From: Hymenobacter elongatus
GTDB lineage: Bacteria > Bacteroidota > Bacteroidia > Cytophagales > Hymenobacteraceae
DNA length: 64,000 nucleotides
Direction of reading: 5' to 3'
Assembly: GCF_004745955.1 (NCBI RefSeq)
Contig: NZ_SRLD01000025.1
Coordinates: 1 to 64,000, forward strand
The position numbers and the translations under genes are program-made. The notes under the pieces were generated by a model, which saw nothing but the letters and a program-made list of their open reading frames with translations, did not search any database and was not told the DNA's origin. Positions 36,569 through 46,500 of the stretch are shown here, one piece after another. Position 1 is the stretch's first letter, and each line of letters starts with the position of its first letter.

Positions 36569-37567
36569 TTAACGACGCTTGTAGCAGAAATACACATAGT
36601 CGCCACCGGCACCTTTGTTCAAATCAACACCCTGGCCATTGGAGGCATCTACTTTAACCCAGCCGGCTGGCGGTGCCACGCTGCTGCTCGAGCCGTACAG
36701 TACTCCCACTTCAATGGGGTTGCCATCACGCGCATCTTTCGACTGGTAGCCGTAGATATATTCGCCGCCCGCGCCGTCGTTCAGATCGGGCTGCTTCCAG
36801 CCGCCTAAGCCATTAGGAGCCCAAGTGGGGAAAGTGAAACCGGGCCAGGAGTAGAATGCGCCACCGCTGCTGTATGCCTGCGACCAGATAGCGCGTACCG
36901 GCCCTACTACTTGCCGGCCATTACAAGTATTGAAGCTGCCGTTCATGCAGTAGTTATCCCATTCCGAGCCTTTCTGCACTTTGCTGGGATTGCGGGTGAA
37001 AGTCAGATAGATGTACTGGCCACCGGACCCGCGGTTGAGGTCCACATCAATTTTGGTGTAGCCATCCAGCGGGCCATCCCCCCCTTTGGTGATTTTGAGG
37101 TCATAAATATGGCCAGCCGGATTATCGGAGCCCGAATAAGCCGCTACGTTTTCGCTGCTGATGAAACCTTGGTAGGGCGCGCTGCCGCCGCCACCATAGC
37201 TGCCGCCATCAACAGGCTCCTCGGGCAGCATCAGGTGCTGCTCGCTGCCAAAGCCGAAGGCAGTAAAGCTCTTCAGGTCGCGGCGCTGCACATCGAACTT
37301 AGGACGGTGCTGGCGCGGGCTCACACCGTCGCTGGGCACGATGGTGCCATCCTTTACGTACTGGCCTTCGGGGTCGACCAGGGTACCTAAGCGTACATCA
37401 TTTACAAACTTTCCCCAAGCGGCGCGAGCCTGAGAAATGGAAGAGCTGGCTTGGTTGTCTTTGCCCGGCGTCACATCCTGCAGCTCATCTTTACTGCAGC
37501 TCGACAGAGCCATAACACTAGCACCGAGAAACAAAGCAGACAGCTTGAAACGTACTGGAAATTTCAT
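36569..37567 (-). CDS. Lipoprotein with three MABP-like beta-prism repeats
   Basis: 332 residues. Lipoprotein signal MKFPVRFKLSALFLGASVMA with lipobox LSSC. The C-terminal 200 residues repeat a motif three times: DLNRGSGGQYIYLTF, DLNDGAGGEYIYGY and DLNKGAGGDYVYFCYKR. The D-L-N-x-G-x-G-G-x-Y-I/V-Y pattern is that of the MABP/Vps62-like beta-prism, known from eukaryotic ESCRT-associated proteins and some perforin-like or insecticidal bacterial proteins. A membrane- or glycan-binding role outside the cell is plausible but inferred. The middle has a glycine-rich segment (GGSYGGGGSAPYQG). Flanked by its own terminator and a 290-bp upstream region. Confidence 0.75.
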   Translation of the reverse strand: MKFPVRFKLSALFLGASVMALSSCSKDELQDVTPGKDNQASSSISQARAAWGKFVNDVRLGTLVDPEGQYVKDGTIVPSDGVSPRQHRPKFDVQRRDLKSFTAFGFGSEQHLMLPEEPVDGGSYGGGGSAPYQGFISSENVAAYSGSDNPAGHIYDLKITKGGDGPLDGYTKIDVDLNRGSGGQYIYLTFTRNPSKVQKGSEWDNYCMNGSFNTCNGRQVVGPVRAIWSQAYSSGGAFYSWPGFTFPTWAPNGLGGWKQPDLNDGAGGEYIYGYQSKDARDGNPIEVGVLYGSSSSVAPPAGWVKVDASNGQGVDLNKGAGGDYVYFCYKRR

Positions 37568-37807
37568 AAAACGATAATAAAGGGAAGGTGTGAAAAAAAA
37601 AGAAACAGAGTTGAAATTTGTAGAACAGCTTTACCAGCTAAGCCAATGTAGAAACCTCTTATCTGGCTGCCGTTGGATGATACAAACGTACCTATAGCTC
37701 TCGCTGAGTTATAATTTATTACACCAATCCACCTTTTAGCAGGATAAACTCCAGGTTTGGGCAGTAGCTAAAATCCCATCTCAGCCCGGAAGCAAAAGGC
37801 ACAAAAA

Positions 37808-37837
37808 GCCCCGCTGCCAGAGATATGACAGCGGGGC
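37808..37837 (-). terminator. Intrinsic terminator of the GH31 gene
   Basis: GCCCCGCTG-loop-CAGCGGGGC with TTTTT on the minus strand, about 25 bp past the stop at 37862. Confidence 0.75.
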
Positions 37838-37861
37838 CTCAACTGAAATAATCCAAATCCC

Positions 37862-40312
37862 TTATCCGACCTGCACTGGCGCAGCCATAAGCGTGACGGT
37901 GGCAAATGCGCTGGACACTACTAACTCACTCAAAGCAAAGCCCATATCCAAATCAGTTGTGGTAAGCGCCACTGCTTCCCCATCAACGGTGGCATGGGCC
38001 GCGCCGAAGCTCAGCCCGTGCAACACGACGCGGTAGGTAGCGAAGGAAGGCTGGTAGTCGCCCTCAATGGCTTGCGTCACGGTCAGGGCGGTGGCGGTGC
38101 CCGTCACGGTGAAGTGGCGCGTGGTGCTGTGGCCTGCCTGGTAGCCGTAGCCATCGCCCCCATCGTCATACACGACGCTCGTTTCGGTGCCCTCCTTATA
38201 ATAGACGTGCAAGGTTAGCTCTTCCACCTTTTTCTCGCCCACATACTGCATCAGCGGGTACATCGGCAGCACGGCGCCGGCCTTCACGAACAGCGGAATC
38301 CGGTCGAGCGGGGCGCTGGCCCACACTTCGGCTCCACCGGCCTTGGGCTCGTCGGTCCAGTAGTAGAACCAGTCGCCGCGGGGCAGGTACATCCAGCGGC
38401 CATCGGCCCCGGCCTGCGTGATGGGGCACACCAGCAGATGGTCGCCGAGGCTGAACTCGGCCATACGCAGGTAGGTTTCGGTGTCGTTCTGGTCGAGGAA
38501 CGTGAGCGGGCGCAGCATGGGCGTACCCTGCTGCACATACTGCCAGAATGTGGTATACATATACGGCAGCAGGCGGTAGCGTAGCTCAATAAAGCCGCGG
38601 GCTAGGTCGAGGTACTGCTCGCCGAAGCTCCAGGGCTCCTGGTCGCCGTGGTCGCCGCTGGAGTGGGTGCGGAAGAATGGATGAAAGGCCGCCAGCGCCA
38701 CCCAGCGCACGTACAGCTCGCCGTCGGGCGTGTCGATGAAGCCGCCCACATCGGAGCCGATGAAGCTGAAGCCCGAGATGCTCAGGCGCTGGCACTGAAT
38801 GTTGGCCAGCCAGAGGTGCTCCCAGCTAGCGATGTTGTCGCCGGTCCAGGCCGAAGAGTAGCGCTGGCCCCCGGCGTAGGTGCTGCGCGTGATGGTAAAG
38901 GGCCGGTTGGGGTAGCTGAACTGCTTGACGCCCGCCGCCGTGGCCCGCGCCATCTGCATGCCGTAGATGTTGTGCGCCTTTTTGTGGGAAGCCGAATGGC
39001 CATCGTAGCTGAAGCGCACGTCGTCGGGAAAAGTACCCCGCTCGAACACGGCCGGCTCGTTCATGTCGTTCCAGACGCCACGCACGCCATCTTCCTGAAT
39101 CAGACCTTTGAACAAGCCCGCCCACCATTCGCGCACGTCGGGGCGGGTGTAGTCGGGGAAGTTGCAGAGGCCGGGCCACACCGAGCCGCGCATCAGGGGG
39201 CCATCGGCGCGGTGGCAGAAGTAGTCGTTGGCCAGCGCTTCGGTATACACGCTGTAGTTGGGGTCAATCTTGATGCCGGGGTCGATGATGACAACGGTTT
39301 TGAAGCCTTCATCGGCCAGCTCCCGCACCATTTTTTTCGGGTCGGGAAAGTGGGTGGGGTTCCAGGTGAAGCACCGGTAGCCATCCATGTAGTCGATGTC
39401 CAGGTAGAGCGCGTCGCAGGGGATTTTCCGGTCGCGGAAGCCTTTGGCAATTTCGCGGAAGTTGCTTTCCGGAAAGTAGCTCCACTTGCACTGGTGGTAG
39501 CCCAGCGCCCACATGGGCGGTAGCTCGGGCGGGCAGGTCAGGCGCGTGTATTCCTGGGTTACCTCCGTCAGCGTAGGGCCGTAGATGAAGTAGTAGTTCA
39601 TCTCGCCGCCCATGGCCCAAAAGCTGGTGACGTCGGCGCGCTCGGCGGCAAAATCGAAAAACGACTTAAACGTGTTGTCGAAGAAAATTCCGTGGGCAAT
39701 TTTCTGCTGCAGCTCCAGATAGAACGGGATGTTCTTGTAGAGCGGGTCCGAACCTTTGATGTAGCCGTAGGTATCGGTGCCCCAGTTGCTGAAGCGCTTG
39801 CCGCGCAGGTTCATGTTGTCGGGCTTGTCGCCGAGGCCGTAGTAATGCACGCCACTTTGCACCTGCTTGCTCATCTTCACGATGTCGTTGCCGGTTTCAT
39901 CGTCGTGCTCCCAGTGGAAGCCTTTCTCGTCGGAGCTGAGCACGTTGCCGGAGCGGTCGAGCACGCGCACGTACATCGTTTCCTTGGCGATGGTGCAAAT
40001 CAGGCGGTCGGTGGTGATGCGGTAGTGGTCGGGCTTTTCGCGAAACTCCAGGAAATCGACCGGCTGCCGGGGCTGGTCGGCGGGCACGGCATAGCTGAAG
40101 TCGGCGGCAAAACCCACTTCGGTAGCGTAGCGAAAGCGCAGAACTTTATCGGTAATGACCTGCACGCTGAGTTGCACGCCATTGGCACAGGTAAGCAGAA
40201 AATCGGTGTGGTGCTGCACGCAGGAAGTCACCGGGCCGGGAAAGAACTCCTGCTTCCCCCGCGCGGCCAGGTCGTTGACCATGTAGTTATTTTCCTGAGT
40301 CGTATCGGCCAT
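37862..40312 (-). CDS. Glycoside hydrolase family 31 alpha-glucosidase
   Basis: 816 residues from MADTTQENNYMVND; 35 more upstream codons are open but non-homologous. There is no signal peptide, so it is cytoplasmic. The GH31 barrel has LYLDIDYMDGYRCFTWNP, GVWNDMNEPAVF with the catalytic Asp at about 415, and WTGDNIASWEHLW with the acid/base Asp at about 491, followed by WVALAAFHPFFRTHSSGD. A C-terminal beta domain (DUF5110-like) closes the chain. It likely releases glucose from maltose-type or other alpha-glucosides. It is near GlgB, a second GH31 and a GH13 enzyme, and divergent from the half glycosyltransferase gene. Confidence 0.9.
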   Translation of the reverse strand: MADTTQENNYMVNDLAARGKQEFFPGPVTSCVQHHTDFLLTCANGVQLSVQVITDKVLRFRYATEVGFAADFSYAVPADQPRQPVDFLEFREKPDHYRITTDRLICTIAKETMYVRVLDRSGNVLSSDEKGFHWEHDDETGNDIVKMSKQVQSGVHYYGLGDKPDNMNLRGKRFSNWGTDTYGYIKGSDPLYKNIPFYLELQQKIAHGIFFDNTFKSFFDFAAERADVTSFWAMGGEMNYYFIYGPTLTEVTQEYTRLTCPPELPPMWALGYHQCKWSYFPESNFREIAKGFRDRKIPCDALYLDIDYMDGYRCFTWNPTHFPDPKKMVRELADEGFKTVVIIDPGIKIDPNYSVYTEALANDYFCHRADGPLMRGSVWPGLCNFPDYTRPDVREWWAGLFKGLIQEDGVRGVWNDMNEPAVFERGTFPDDVRFSYDGHSASHKKAHNIYGMQMARATAAGVKQFSYPNRPFTITRSTYAGGQRYSSAWTGDNIASWEHLWLANIQCQRLSISGFSFIGSDVGGFIDTPDGELYVRWVALAAFHPFFRTHSSGDHGDQEPWSFGEQYLDLARGFIELRYRLLPYMYTTFWQYVQQGTPMLRPLTFLDQNDTETYLRMAEFSLGDHLLVCPITQAGADGRWMYLPRGDWFYYWTDEPKAGGAEVWASAPLDRIPLFVKAGAVLPMYPLMQYVGEKKVEELTLHVYYKEGTETSVVYDDGGDGYGYQAGHSTTRHFTVTGTATALTVTQAIEGDYQPSFATYRVVLHGLSFGAAHATVDGEAVALTTTDLDMGFALSELVVSSAFATVTLMAAPVQVG

Positions 40313-40504
40313 CGGTGTGTGGAGGAAGAAGTGGGAGCAAAAAAAATCCGGCGAGGCCGGAAGCGCAACAATTAAGCCTGCAATGTAAAAACGATTCCCG
40401 CGAATTTTGCCTAACATTAGCCTTCAAAAGCCTGAAACCCTTTTTCAGGCCTCTGGTAGCGCTTTTTCTTCTGCTTCTCTTTTCGTCGTTATTACCTCAT
40501 TGTT

Positions 40505-41506
40505 ATGGAAAGTCATCCTCTCAACGTGTTACTGCTGGGCTGGGATGATTCAGCACCAAGCCCCGAATTGGGGGCTGCCCCCACGCTGGAAGTATCGCGC
40601 CGCCTGGCCGCCCACACGCCAGTATCGGTTATCGTGCCGCGCTTGCCGGAGTCGGCTCAGCTCACGGCCACCGACCACGTTATCAGCCTCAATACCCTGA
40701 GCGCGGAGCAACTTGCGGCGGCCGCCACCCTATCGACGGCTTTGCCGGGCTCGTGGCAGGCTCCGGCGGCTCCGTATGCCGGCGCCAGCGCTCAATCATC
40801 GGCCGCAGTTGCCGCCGCCGCCGCCGCAGTGCCTGCCCCGCCTGTGGCGCCGCCCGTAGCTAGCCGTGCCGCCGTGCTGCGCTCGAAGGCCACTACCGCC
40901 GACGCGACAACGCAAACCCTGCTGGACCGGGACGAATTTGCCGAAGCCACCACCGAAATCGGCCCCGACGAAGCCGCCGCCCTCAGCCAACCGCAAAACG
41001 ACCTGACGCTGGCCCCGGACGTGCCGGCTACCGCTACGAGCAGTTCTATGCCACCTTCGCCGGCGGCTTTGGCCGCCCACACATCTTTCGCCCAGGCGTT
41101 GCAGTCGTTGGATGAGAGTGGGGAGGGCGACCTGAATTTCCGGGTTATTCAGTACGCCCGGTTTGCTATGCCCCTGGCGCTTAGTCAGCCGTTTGGCGTA
41201 ATTTACGCCGCGGCATGGCCCGCGTGGCTGGCGGCCCTCGAAATTCGCCAGCTCACGGGCCGGCCGCTGGTGCTGCACGTGCAGTCGCTGGCCGCCGACC
41301 GTGACTCGCCCGCCGACCGGGGCTGGATTCTGGAGCTGGAACGCCTGGCGCTGCGCCGTGCCGACCTGGTGCTGGCCGACACTGAGGTGCTGGCCCAGCG
41401 CTTGGTTGATTTTTACTCACTTTCCGCCACCCGAATCCGGGTGGTTACGGCCGCCGATACCACGGCTATTCACGAGGCGCTGGCTACCGTTACGCCCCGT
41501 GTGTAG
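40505..41506 (+). CDS. Half-size glycosyltransferase-like protein (GT4/GT5 N-terminal fold)
   Basis: 333 residues. Residues 1-80 (VLLLGWDDSAP, LGAAPTLEVSRRLAAHTP) look like the first strands of a starch/glycogen synthase-like GT-B fold. A long Ala/Pro-rich linker (about 85-200) follows. Residues 215-333 hold FGVIYAAAWPAWLAALEI, GRPLVLHVQSLAADRDSP and ADLVLADTEVLAQRL, typical of the GT4 N-terminal domain. The C-terminal half that binds the sugar nucleotide (the E-x7-E region) is absent, yet the frame ends normally and another gene follows 36 bp later. It may be regulatory or need a partner. Neighbours concern alpha-glucan metabolism. Confidence 0.65.
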   Translation: MESHPLNVLLLGWDDSAPSPELGAAPTLEVSRRLAAHTPVSVIVPRLPESAQLTATDHVISLNTLSAEQLAAAATLSTALPGSWQAPAAPYAGASAQSSAAVAAAAAAVPAPPVAPPVASRAAVLRSKATTADATTQTLLDRDEFAEATTEIGPDEAAALSQPQNDLTLAPDVPATATSSSMPPSPAALAAHTSFAQALQSLDESGEGDLNFRVIQYARFAMPLALSQPFGVIYAAAWPAWLAALEIRQLTGRPLVLHVQSLAADRDSPADRGWILELERLALRRADLVLADTEVLAQRLVDFYSLSATRIRVVTAADTTAIHEALATVTPRV

Positions 41507-41542
41507 CGCTGCTTGACGCTTTTCCTACGCTTTCCCTTTCTC

Positions 41543-42016
41543 ATGTCCGATTCTTTTGAACAACGCTTCGAGGCGACTCTCGAACTCGATGGCACCGATG
41601 GCGGCGTCCAGCTGCTGATGCCTTTTAACCCCGCCGAAACCTTCCAGCAGAAGCCGCCTTTTCACGTGCGCGGCACCATCGACGGCTTCCCGTTTCGCCT
41701 GACGCTGGAGCTGAATAAGGACGGTGAATACATGCTGCCGGTGGGCAAGCAAATTCGCCGGGCCATTGATAAAACCTGGGGCCTGGCCGTGGATATCGTG
41801 CTGCAGCTCGACACCGAAGAGGCCTCGTTTGAATTGCCCCAGGACCTGGAGCGCGCCTTGTCGCAGGCGGGCTACCGGCCCAAATTCGACCAGCTGCCCT
41901 ACCCCTACCGCCGCGAGTACGTGCAGTGGATAGAGCGGGCCAAGAAGCCCGAAACCCGCATGCGCCGCATCAAGGAATCCATCGAGCTGATTAGTGCCGG
42001 CAAGAAGCTGGAATAG
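41543..42016 (+). CDS. YdeI/DUF1905-type protein
   Basis: 157 residues from MSDSFEQRFEATLELDG. The N-terminal half is a DUF1905-like beta-barrel (FHVRGTIDGFPFRLTLELNK and GEYMLPVGKQIRRAI). The C-terminal half carries the YdeI/OmpD-associated segment (FDQLPYPYRREYVQWIERAK and KPETRMRRIKESIELI). Function is unclear in this family. It lies 36 bp behind the half glycosyltransferase gene and is probably cotranscribed. Length is normal. Confidence 0.85.
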   Translation: MSDSFEQRFEATLELDGTDGGVQLLMPFNPAETFQQKPPFHVRGTIDGFPFRLTLELNKDGEYMLPVGKQIRRAIDKTWGLAVDIVLQLDTEEASFELPQDLERALSQAGYRPKFDQLPYPYRREYVQWIERAKKPETRMRRIKESIELISAGKKLE

Positions 42017-42165
42017 CGTTCTGTTTCAACGAAGCGGTAGAGATGCTTCGTTGAAAAAGCTCGACAGGACGAAAGTGAGGTTTTTAGCAACTCTCAAACA
42101 CGCACTAAAAGGCTATCCGAATAGGGCGTCATGCTTATTTAGCCTATTTGGATAGGCTTTAAACA
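42016..42165. repeat. Decayed palindromic element
   Basis: CAACGAAGCGGTAGAGATGCTTCGTTG is a hairpin built of family A pieces at about 42027-42053. Further on AGCCTATTTGGATAGGCT (42141-42158) is a second hairpin; a related AGCCTATTCAAATAGG is at 50105-50120. Element ends cannot be fixed. Confidence 0.5.
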
Positions 42166-42167
42166 TA

Positions 42168-42219
42168 AACGGACAGAAGTCTGGCCTCCCCCACGCCGGG
42201 AGCCAAACTTCTGTCCGTT
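42168..42219 (-). terminator. Hairpin terminator of glgB
   Basis: 13-bp stem AACGGACAGAAGT / ACTTCTGTCCGTT with inner GGC/GCC pairs, 19 bp past the stop on the minus strand. Confidence 0.7.
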
Positions 42220-42237
42220 CATTATTGCTGCCAGAGC

Positions 42238-44277
42238 CTACACCCTCGCCAGTACCAAAGCCGTGCGGTTCGTCACGTACAAGCTCAGCTTGCTGACCTC
42301 GTCTTCCTGGAACGTCTCGTAGCTCAACGTGTCGTCTACGCGCTGGAAGCCGCCGAATTCGGCCGAGTCGGAGGTGAGGATGATGCGGTAGCGGCCGGGC
42401 TGCGGCACGAAGAAGCGGTAGTCGGCGATGCTGGCCGTGACGTGGAAGTTGAACAGGAAGATCAGGCCGGCGCGCTCAAAAATCAGGACCTGGTTGGTGT
42501 TGTCTTCGTTCAGCTTTTGGGCCGGGGCGGCGGCCAGCAGGCGGCGCTGCCGGGCTGTAGTCACCATAGCCTTGTCGAAAGCCTGCAAAAACTGGAACTT
42601 GAGGGTGGGATTATCGGCTAGTGACCATTGCCGGCGGGCGTGCTGGTAGCTCCAGTTATTGCCTTCCCGTGGGAAGTCGACCCACTCGGGGTGGCCAAAC
42701 TCGTTGCCGATGAAGTTCAGGTAGGCCTCACCGCCCAAAGCCAGCGTCAGGAGCCGGATGAGCTTGTGCAGGGCCAGCCCCCGCGCCACGATGTCGCTGG
42801 GGTCGTCCCGGTGCATACGGTCGTAGATGGCCGCATCGAGCAGCCAGTGGGCCAGGGTTTTGTCGCCTACCAGTGCCTGGTCGTGGCTTTCGGCGTAGGC
42901 CAGGGTTTTCTCGCCCACCCGACGATTGGTGAGCGTGTACCACAGCTCGCCCAGATTCCATTCTTCGTCGCGCTTGTGCTTGAGCAGCTTGATCCAGTAG
43001 TCGGGAATGCCCATGGCCAGGCGGTAGTCGAAACCGATGCCTCCTTCGGCTAGGGGTCGGCACAGGCCGGGCATGCCACTCATATCTTCGGCAATGAGCA
43101 GCGCGCCTTTTTTTAGCTCGTGCACCAGCGTAGTGGCCAGCTGCAGATAGAGCACGGCATCCTCATCGACTTCGGGGCCGAAATACTGGTCGTAGCCGCC
43201 AAAGGCCACGCCCTCGCCGTGGTGCTGGTAGAGCATGCTCGTCACGCCGTCGAAGCGGAAGCCGTCGAAGTGGAATTCTTCGAGCCAGTAGCGCAGGTTG
43301 CTCAGCAGGAACTGCTGCACCTCGGGCTTGCTGTAGTCGAAGAGCTTGGAATCCCAGCCGGGATGGTTGCCGCGCGCGCCCTGGTGGAAGTACTGGCCGC
43401 CGGAGCCATCGAAATTGGCTAAGCCCTCGGCTTCGTTTTTTACGGCGTGCGAGTGCACCACGTCGAGCAGCACGGCAATGCCCCGGTTGTGGGCTTCGTT
43501 TATGAGGTGCTTCAGGTCCTCGGGCGTACCAAACCGGGAGGAAGGCGCGAAAAAATTGGCGACGTGGTAGCCGAAAGAGCCATAGTAGGGGTGCTCCATA
43601 ATGGCCATCAGCTGAATGCAGTTGTAGCCCAGGGCCTGCACGCGGGGCAGCACGCTGGCGGCAAATTCGAGGTAGGTACCCAAGCGGTGCTCCTCGGTAG
43701 CCATGCCTACGTGGCACTCATAAATGAAGGGTTCCCGCACGTAGTTCTGCACGCGGAATTTCTGGTCGGTCCAGGCGTAGGGCAGCTCGGGCCGCCACAC
43801 CTGACCGGCAAAGTCCTTGGTCTGCTCGTCCTGCACGGCCCGGCGCAGCGTGGCCGGCAGCCGGTCGTGGCCGCCCGCGCTGGTCACGACGTGCACTTTA
43901 AAGCGGCTGCCATGGCGAAGGGCATCTTTGTGGTGCTTATCGGGCAAAAACACTTCCCACACGCCGCTTTCGGTTTTCTGCAGCGGTGTCGCGCCCCGGT
44001 CCCAGCCATTGAAGTCCCCGATTAAAGACAAGGCCTGGGCCGCCGGAGCCCACTCCCGAAACCAGTAGCCGCGCCGCCGCCCGTCGTAGTTGAGCCCCAG
44101 CTGCTGATGGGCCGTGGCAAACTTCGCCAGGGAGCCGTAGCGGCTGGTAATTTCGGCGAGGCGCTGCTGCAGGCGCTGCTGCCGGGCCACGAGCACGGGT
44201 TCGTAGGGGGCCAGCCAGGAGTCGTGCTGCACCAGGGACAAGGAAGAAGCGGCAACGGCCGGCGAGGAAGTATCCAT
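42238..44277 (-). CDS. glgB: 1,4-alpha-glucan branching enzyme
   Basis: 679 residues starting MDTSSPAVAASSLS. A CBM48 domain covers about 60-165 (GYWFREWAPAAQALSLIGDF, GVWEVFLPD), then the GH13 barrel: MAIMEHPYYGSFGYHVANFF, LLDVVHSHAVKNEAEG, FDGFRFDGVTSMLY with the nucleophile Asp at about 343, LIAEDMSG with the acid/base Glu at about 396, and YAESHDQALVGDK with the transition-state Asp. It forms alpha-1,6 branches in glycogen. It resembles the eukaryote-like GlgB form in Bacteroidota (about 670 residues). The other glycogen genes (glgA, glgC, glgP) are not in the window. Confidence 0.93.
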   Translation of the reverse strand: MDTSSPAVAASSLSLVQHDSWLAPYEPVLVARQQRLQQRLAEITSRYGSLAKFATAHQQLGLNYDGRRRGYWFREWAPAAQALSLIGDFNGWDRGATPLQKTESGVWEVFLPDKHHKDALRHGSRFKVHVVTSAGGHDRLPATLRRAVQDEQTKDFAGQVWRPELPYAWTDQKFRVQNYVREPFIYECHVGMATEEHRLGTYLEFAASVLPRVQALGYNCIQLMAIMEHPYYGSFGYHVANFFAPSSRFGTPEDLKHLINEAHNRGIAVLLDVVHSHAVKNEAEGLANFDGSGGQYFHQGARGNHPGWDSKLFDYSKPEVQQFLLSNLRYWLEEFHFDGFRFDGVTSMLYQHHGEGVAFGGYDQYFGPEVDEDAVLYLQLATTLVHELKKGALLIAEDMSGMPGLCRPLAEGGIGFDYRLAMGIPDYWIKLLKHKRDEEWNLGELWYTLTNRRVGEKTLAYAESHDQALVGDKTLAHWLLDAAIYDRMHRDDPSDIVARGLALHKLIRLLTLALGGEAYLNFIGNEFGHPEWVDFPREGNNWSYQHARRQWSLADNPTLKFQFLQAFDKAMVTTARQRRLLAAAPAQKLNEDNTNQVLIFERAGLIFLFNFHVTASIADYRFFVPQPGRYRIILTSDSAEFGGFQRVDDTLSYETFQEDEVSKLSLYVTNRTALVLARV

Positions 44278-44429
44278 AGCAACGAGGGGTTTGGGCCAAA
44301 ACTACAATTCCTGACGCAGTGCGCAGGCGGTGCAAGGTAGCATTACGCGGAGCCGATTGTACTAACAGGATTTCGTCTGCTTTTTCCGGTGCTGCTGCCG
44401 CATCGGCGGCTCGTGCTTATCTTCACCGT

Positions 44430-46163
44430 ATGAATTCACGCCTTCCGCTTCTGGCCCTGGCCTCGCTGCTCTCCTGCACTACCGCCTCTTCGCCTACTGC
44501 CAGCTCCACCGCTGCTGCTGCCGCTGCCGACGCTACGCTGGGTGTTACGGCGGCCCAGGCCATGGTTGTGTCGGCGCATCCGGAGGCTTCGCGCATCGGG
44601 CTGGAGATTCTGCGCAAAGGCGGCAATGCCTACGACGCGGCTGTAGCAGTACAGTTTGCGCTGGCCGTAGCGCTGCCCGTAGCCGGCAACATCGGCGGCG
44701 GCGGCTTTCTGCTGTACCGGGGCCGCAACGGCCAGGAAGGCGCCCTCGACTTTCGGGAAACCGCACCCGCTGCCGCCTCGCGCGACATGTACCTCGACGC
44801 GCAAGGCAACGTGGCTGACGGCCTGAGCACGGCCGGCCACTTGGCCGTGGGCGTGCCCGGCACTGTGGCCGGCATGGAAGCGTTGCACAAAAAGCTGGGC
44901 AAGCTCTCCTGGGCCGACGTGGTGCAGCCCGCCGTAGCCCTGGCCACCCGTGGCCTGGCCCTCACGGCCAAAGAAGCTACGGGTCTGAACGCCAATCGGG
45001 CCGTTTTCCTGAAGTACAACCCACAGAAGCCGCTGGCTTACCTGGCCGCCAACGACGGGACCTGGCAGCCCGGCGACACGATTCGCTACCCCGAGCTGGC
45101 CCAGACGCTGGCCCGCGTCCGGGACCAGGGCCGCGCCGGGTTTTACGAAGGCCGCACCGCCGACTTACTCGCGGCCGAAATGCAGCGCGGCCGGGGCCTT
45201 ATCACCAAGCAGGACCTGCAGAACTACCAGCCCAAGTGGCGCACGCCGCTGCACGGGCAATACCGGGGCTACGAGGTAACAACCTTTCCGCCGCCCAGCA
45301 GCGGCGGCGTGGCGCTGCTCCAGATGCTCCAGATGCTGGAGCCCTATAACTTGCGGCAGGCCGGCTGGCACTCGCCCACCGGCGTGCACCTCATTACGGA
45401 GGCCGAGCGACGCGTGTACGCCGACCGGGCTACCTACCTCGGCGACCCGGATTTTGGCCGGGTACCGATGACACAGCTGCTGGAGAAATCCTACAACCGG
45501 CAGCGCATGACCACCACCCGGGCCCACCGCGCCACGCCCAGCCGCAACCTCACGGCTGGCCCCAACCTGCCCGCCTACGAAAGCGACCAGACCACCCACT
45601 ACAGTATTGTCGACGCGCAAGGGAATGCCGTGAGCTGCACCACCACGCTCAACGGCTCGTATGGCAGCAAAGTAGTGGTGGCCGGGGCAGGCTTTCTACT
45701 CAATAATGAAATGGACGACTTTTCGGCCAAAGCCGGTACGCCGAATGCTTACGGCCTGGTGGGCGGGCGGGCCAATGCCATTGCGCCCGGCAAGCGCATG
45801 CTTTCGTCGATGACGCCCGCTATTCTGACCAAAAACGGCAAGCTCCAGCTGGTGGTCGGTACGCCGGGCGGCAGCACCATCATCACCAGCGTGCTCCAAA
45901 CCATTCTGCACGTGCTCGATTACGACATGAGCCTGCAGCAAGCCGTGGCGGCGCCGCGCTTGCACCACCAGTGGCTTCCCGACCAGATTGACGCCGAAAA
46001 AGACGCTCTGACGCCCGCCGTGGCCGACTCCCTGCGCCAGCGCGGCTACACCATCCATCCGCGCGGAGCCTGGGGCCGCGTCGATGCTATTCGGGTGCTG
46101 CCCGATGGCCGCCTGGAAGGCGGGGCCGACCCACGCGGCGACGATACGGCAGTGGGGTATTGA
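44430..46163 (+). CDS. ggt: Gamma-glutamyltransferase
   Basis: 577 residues from [16 protein letters not shown], a lipoprotein-like signal (LLSC) followed by a Ser/Ala/Thr stretch. The large subunit holds [20 protein letters not shown] and [13 protein letters not shown], which are typical. Autocleavage should occur before the nucleophile Thr of [19 protein letters not shown] (about residue 388). [10 protein letters not shown] and [19 protein letters not shown] follow. It cleaves glutathione and transfers the gamma-glutamyl group in the periplasm or at the outer membrane. It is divergent from glgB but likely unrelated to it. Confidence 0.92.
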   Translation: MNSRLPLLALASLLSCTTASSPTASSTAAAAAADATLGVTAAQAMVVSAHPEASRIGLEILRKGGNAYDAAVAVQFALAVALPVAGNIGGGGFLLYRGRNGQEGALDFRETAPAAASRDMYLDAQGNVADGLSTAGHLAVGVPGTVAGMEALHKKLGKLSWADVVQPAVALATRGLALTAKEATGLNANRAVFLKYNPQKPLAYLAANDGTWQPGDTIRYPELAQTLARVRDQGRAGFYEGRTADLLAAEMQRGRGLITKQDLQNYQPKWRTPLHGQYRGYEVTTFPPPSSGGVALLQMLQMLEPYNLRQAGWHSPTGVHLITEAERRVYADRATYLGDPDFGRVPMTQLLEKSYNRQRMTTTRAHRATPSRNLTAGPNLPAYESDQTTHYSIVDAQGNAVSCTTTLNGSYGSKVVVAGAGFLLNNEMDDFSAKAGTPNAYGLVGGRANAIAPGKRMLSSMTPAILTKNGKLQLVVGTPGGSTIITSVLQTILHVLDYDMSLQQAVAAPRLHHQWLPDQIDAEKDALTPAVADSLRQRGYTIHPRGAWGRVDAIRVLPDGRLEGGADPRGDDTAVGY

Positions 46164-46294
46164 TAGCGGACAGCCAGAAACCCTACAGGGACGTGGATGC
46201 AAAGCTGAGTTCGAATAGCCGGCTGCGCTGCGCGGAAGACATCCTTCGCCTCAGCCACCCGACTATTCACCTTTGCTGCGGTAAAAGGTCTGGA

Positions 46295-46412
46295 CGTACG
46301 TTCCCTCATCTGGCGTCCGCGCAGCGGAAGCACATTTACCGCCCAATACATGAGGTTACTACTGCGGTAGAAATGCTTCGGCAAGCAAATGCCAGATCAG
46401 ACATGACAACTG
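46295..46412. repeat. Decayed palindromic element
   Basis: CTCATCTGGCGTCCGCGCAG and ATGCCAGATCAGACATGAC form the outer arms, and TTTACCGCC / GCGGTAGAAATGC the inner arms, around a spacer with ATACATGAGGTTACTA. It is a variant of family A with decayed arms. Confidence 0.55.
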
Positions 46413-46432
46413 GCAGAGGTGCCAGTAAAGTC

Positions 46433-46486
46433 CCGACAAAAAAAGAGCGGCGGCCTAGGATGCAGGCCGCCGCTCTTTTTTGTCGG
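46433..46486. terminator. Bidirectional terminator
   Basis: CCGAC-A7-GAGCGGCGGCCT and AGGCCGCCGCTC-T6-GTCGG form a long stem with A/T-runs on both sides, between the convergent genes ending at 46163 and 46501. Confidence 0.85.
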
Positions 46487-46500
46487 TGAAAGCAGAGAAT

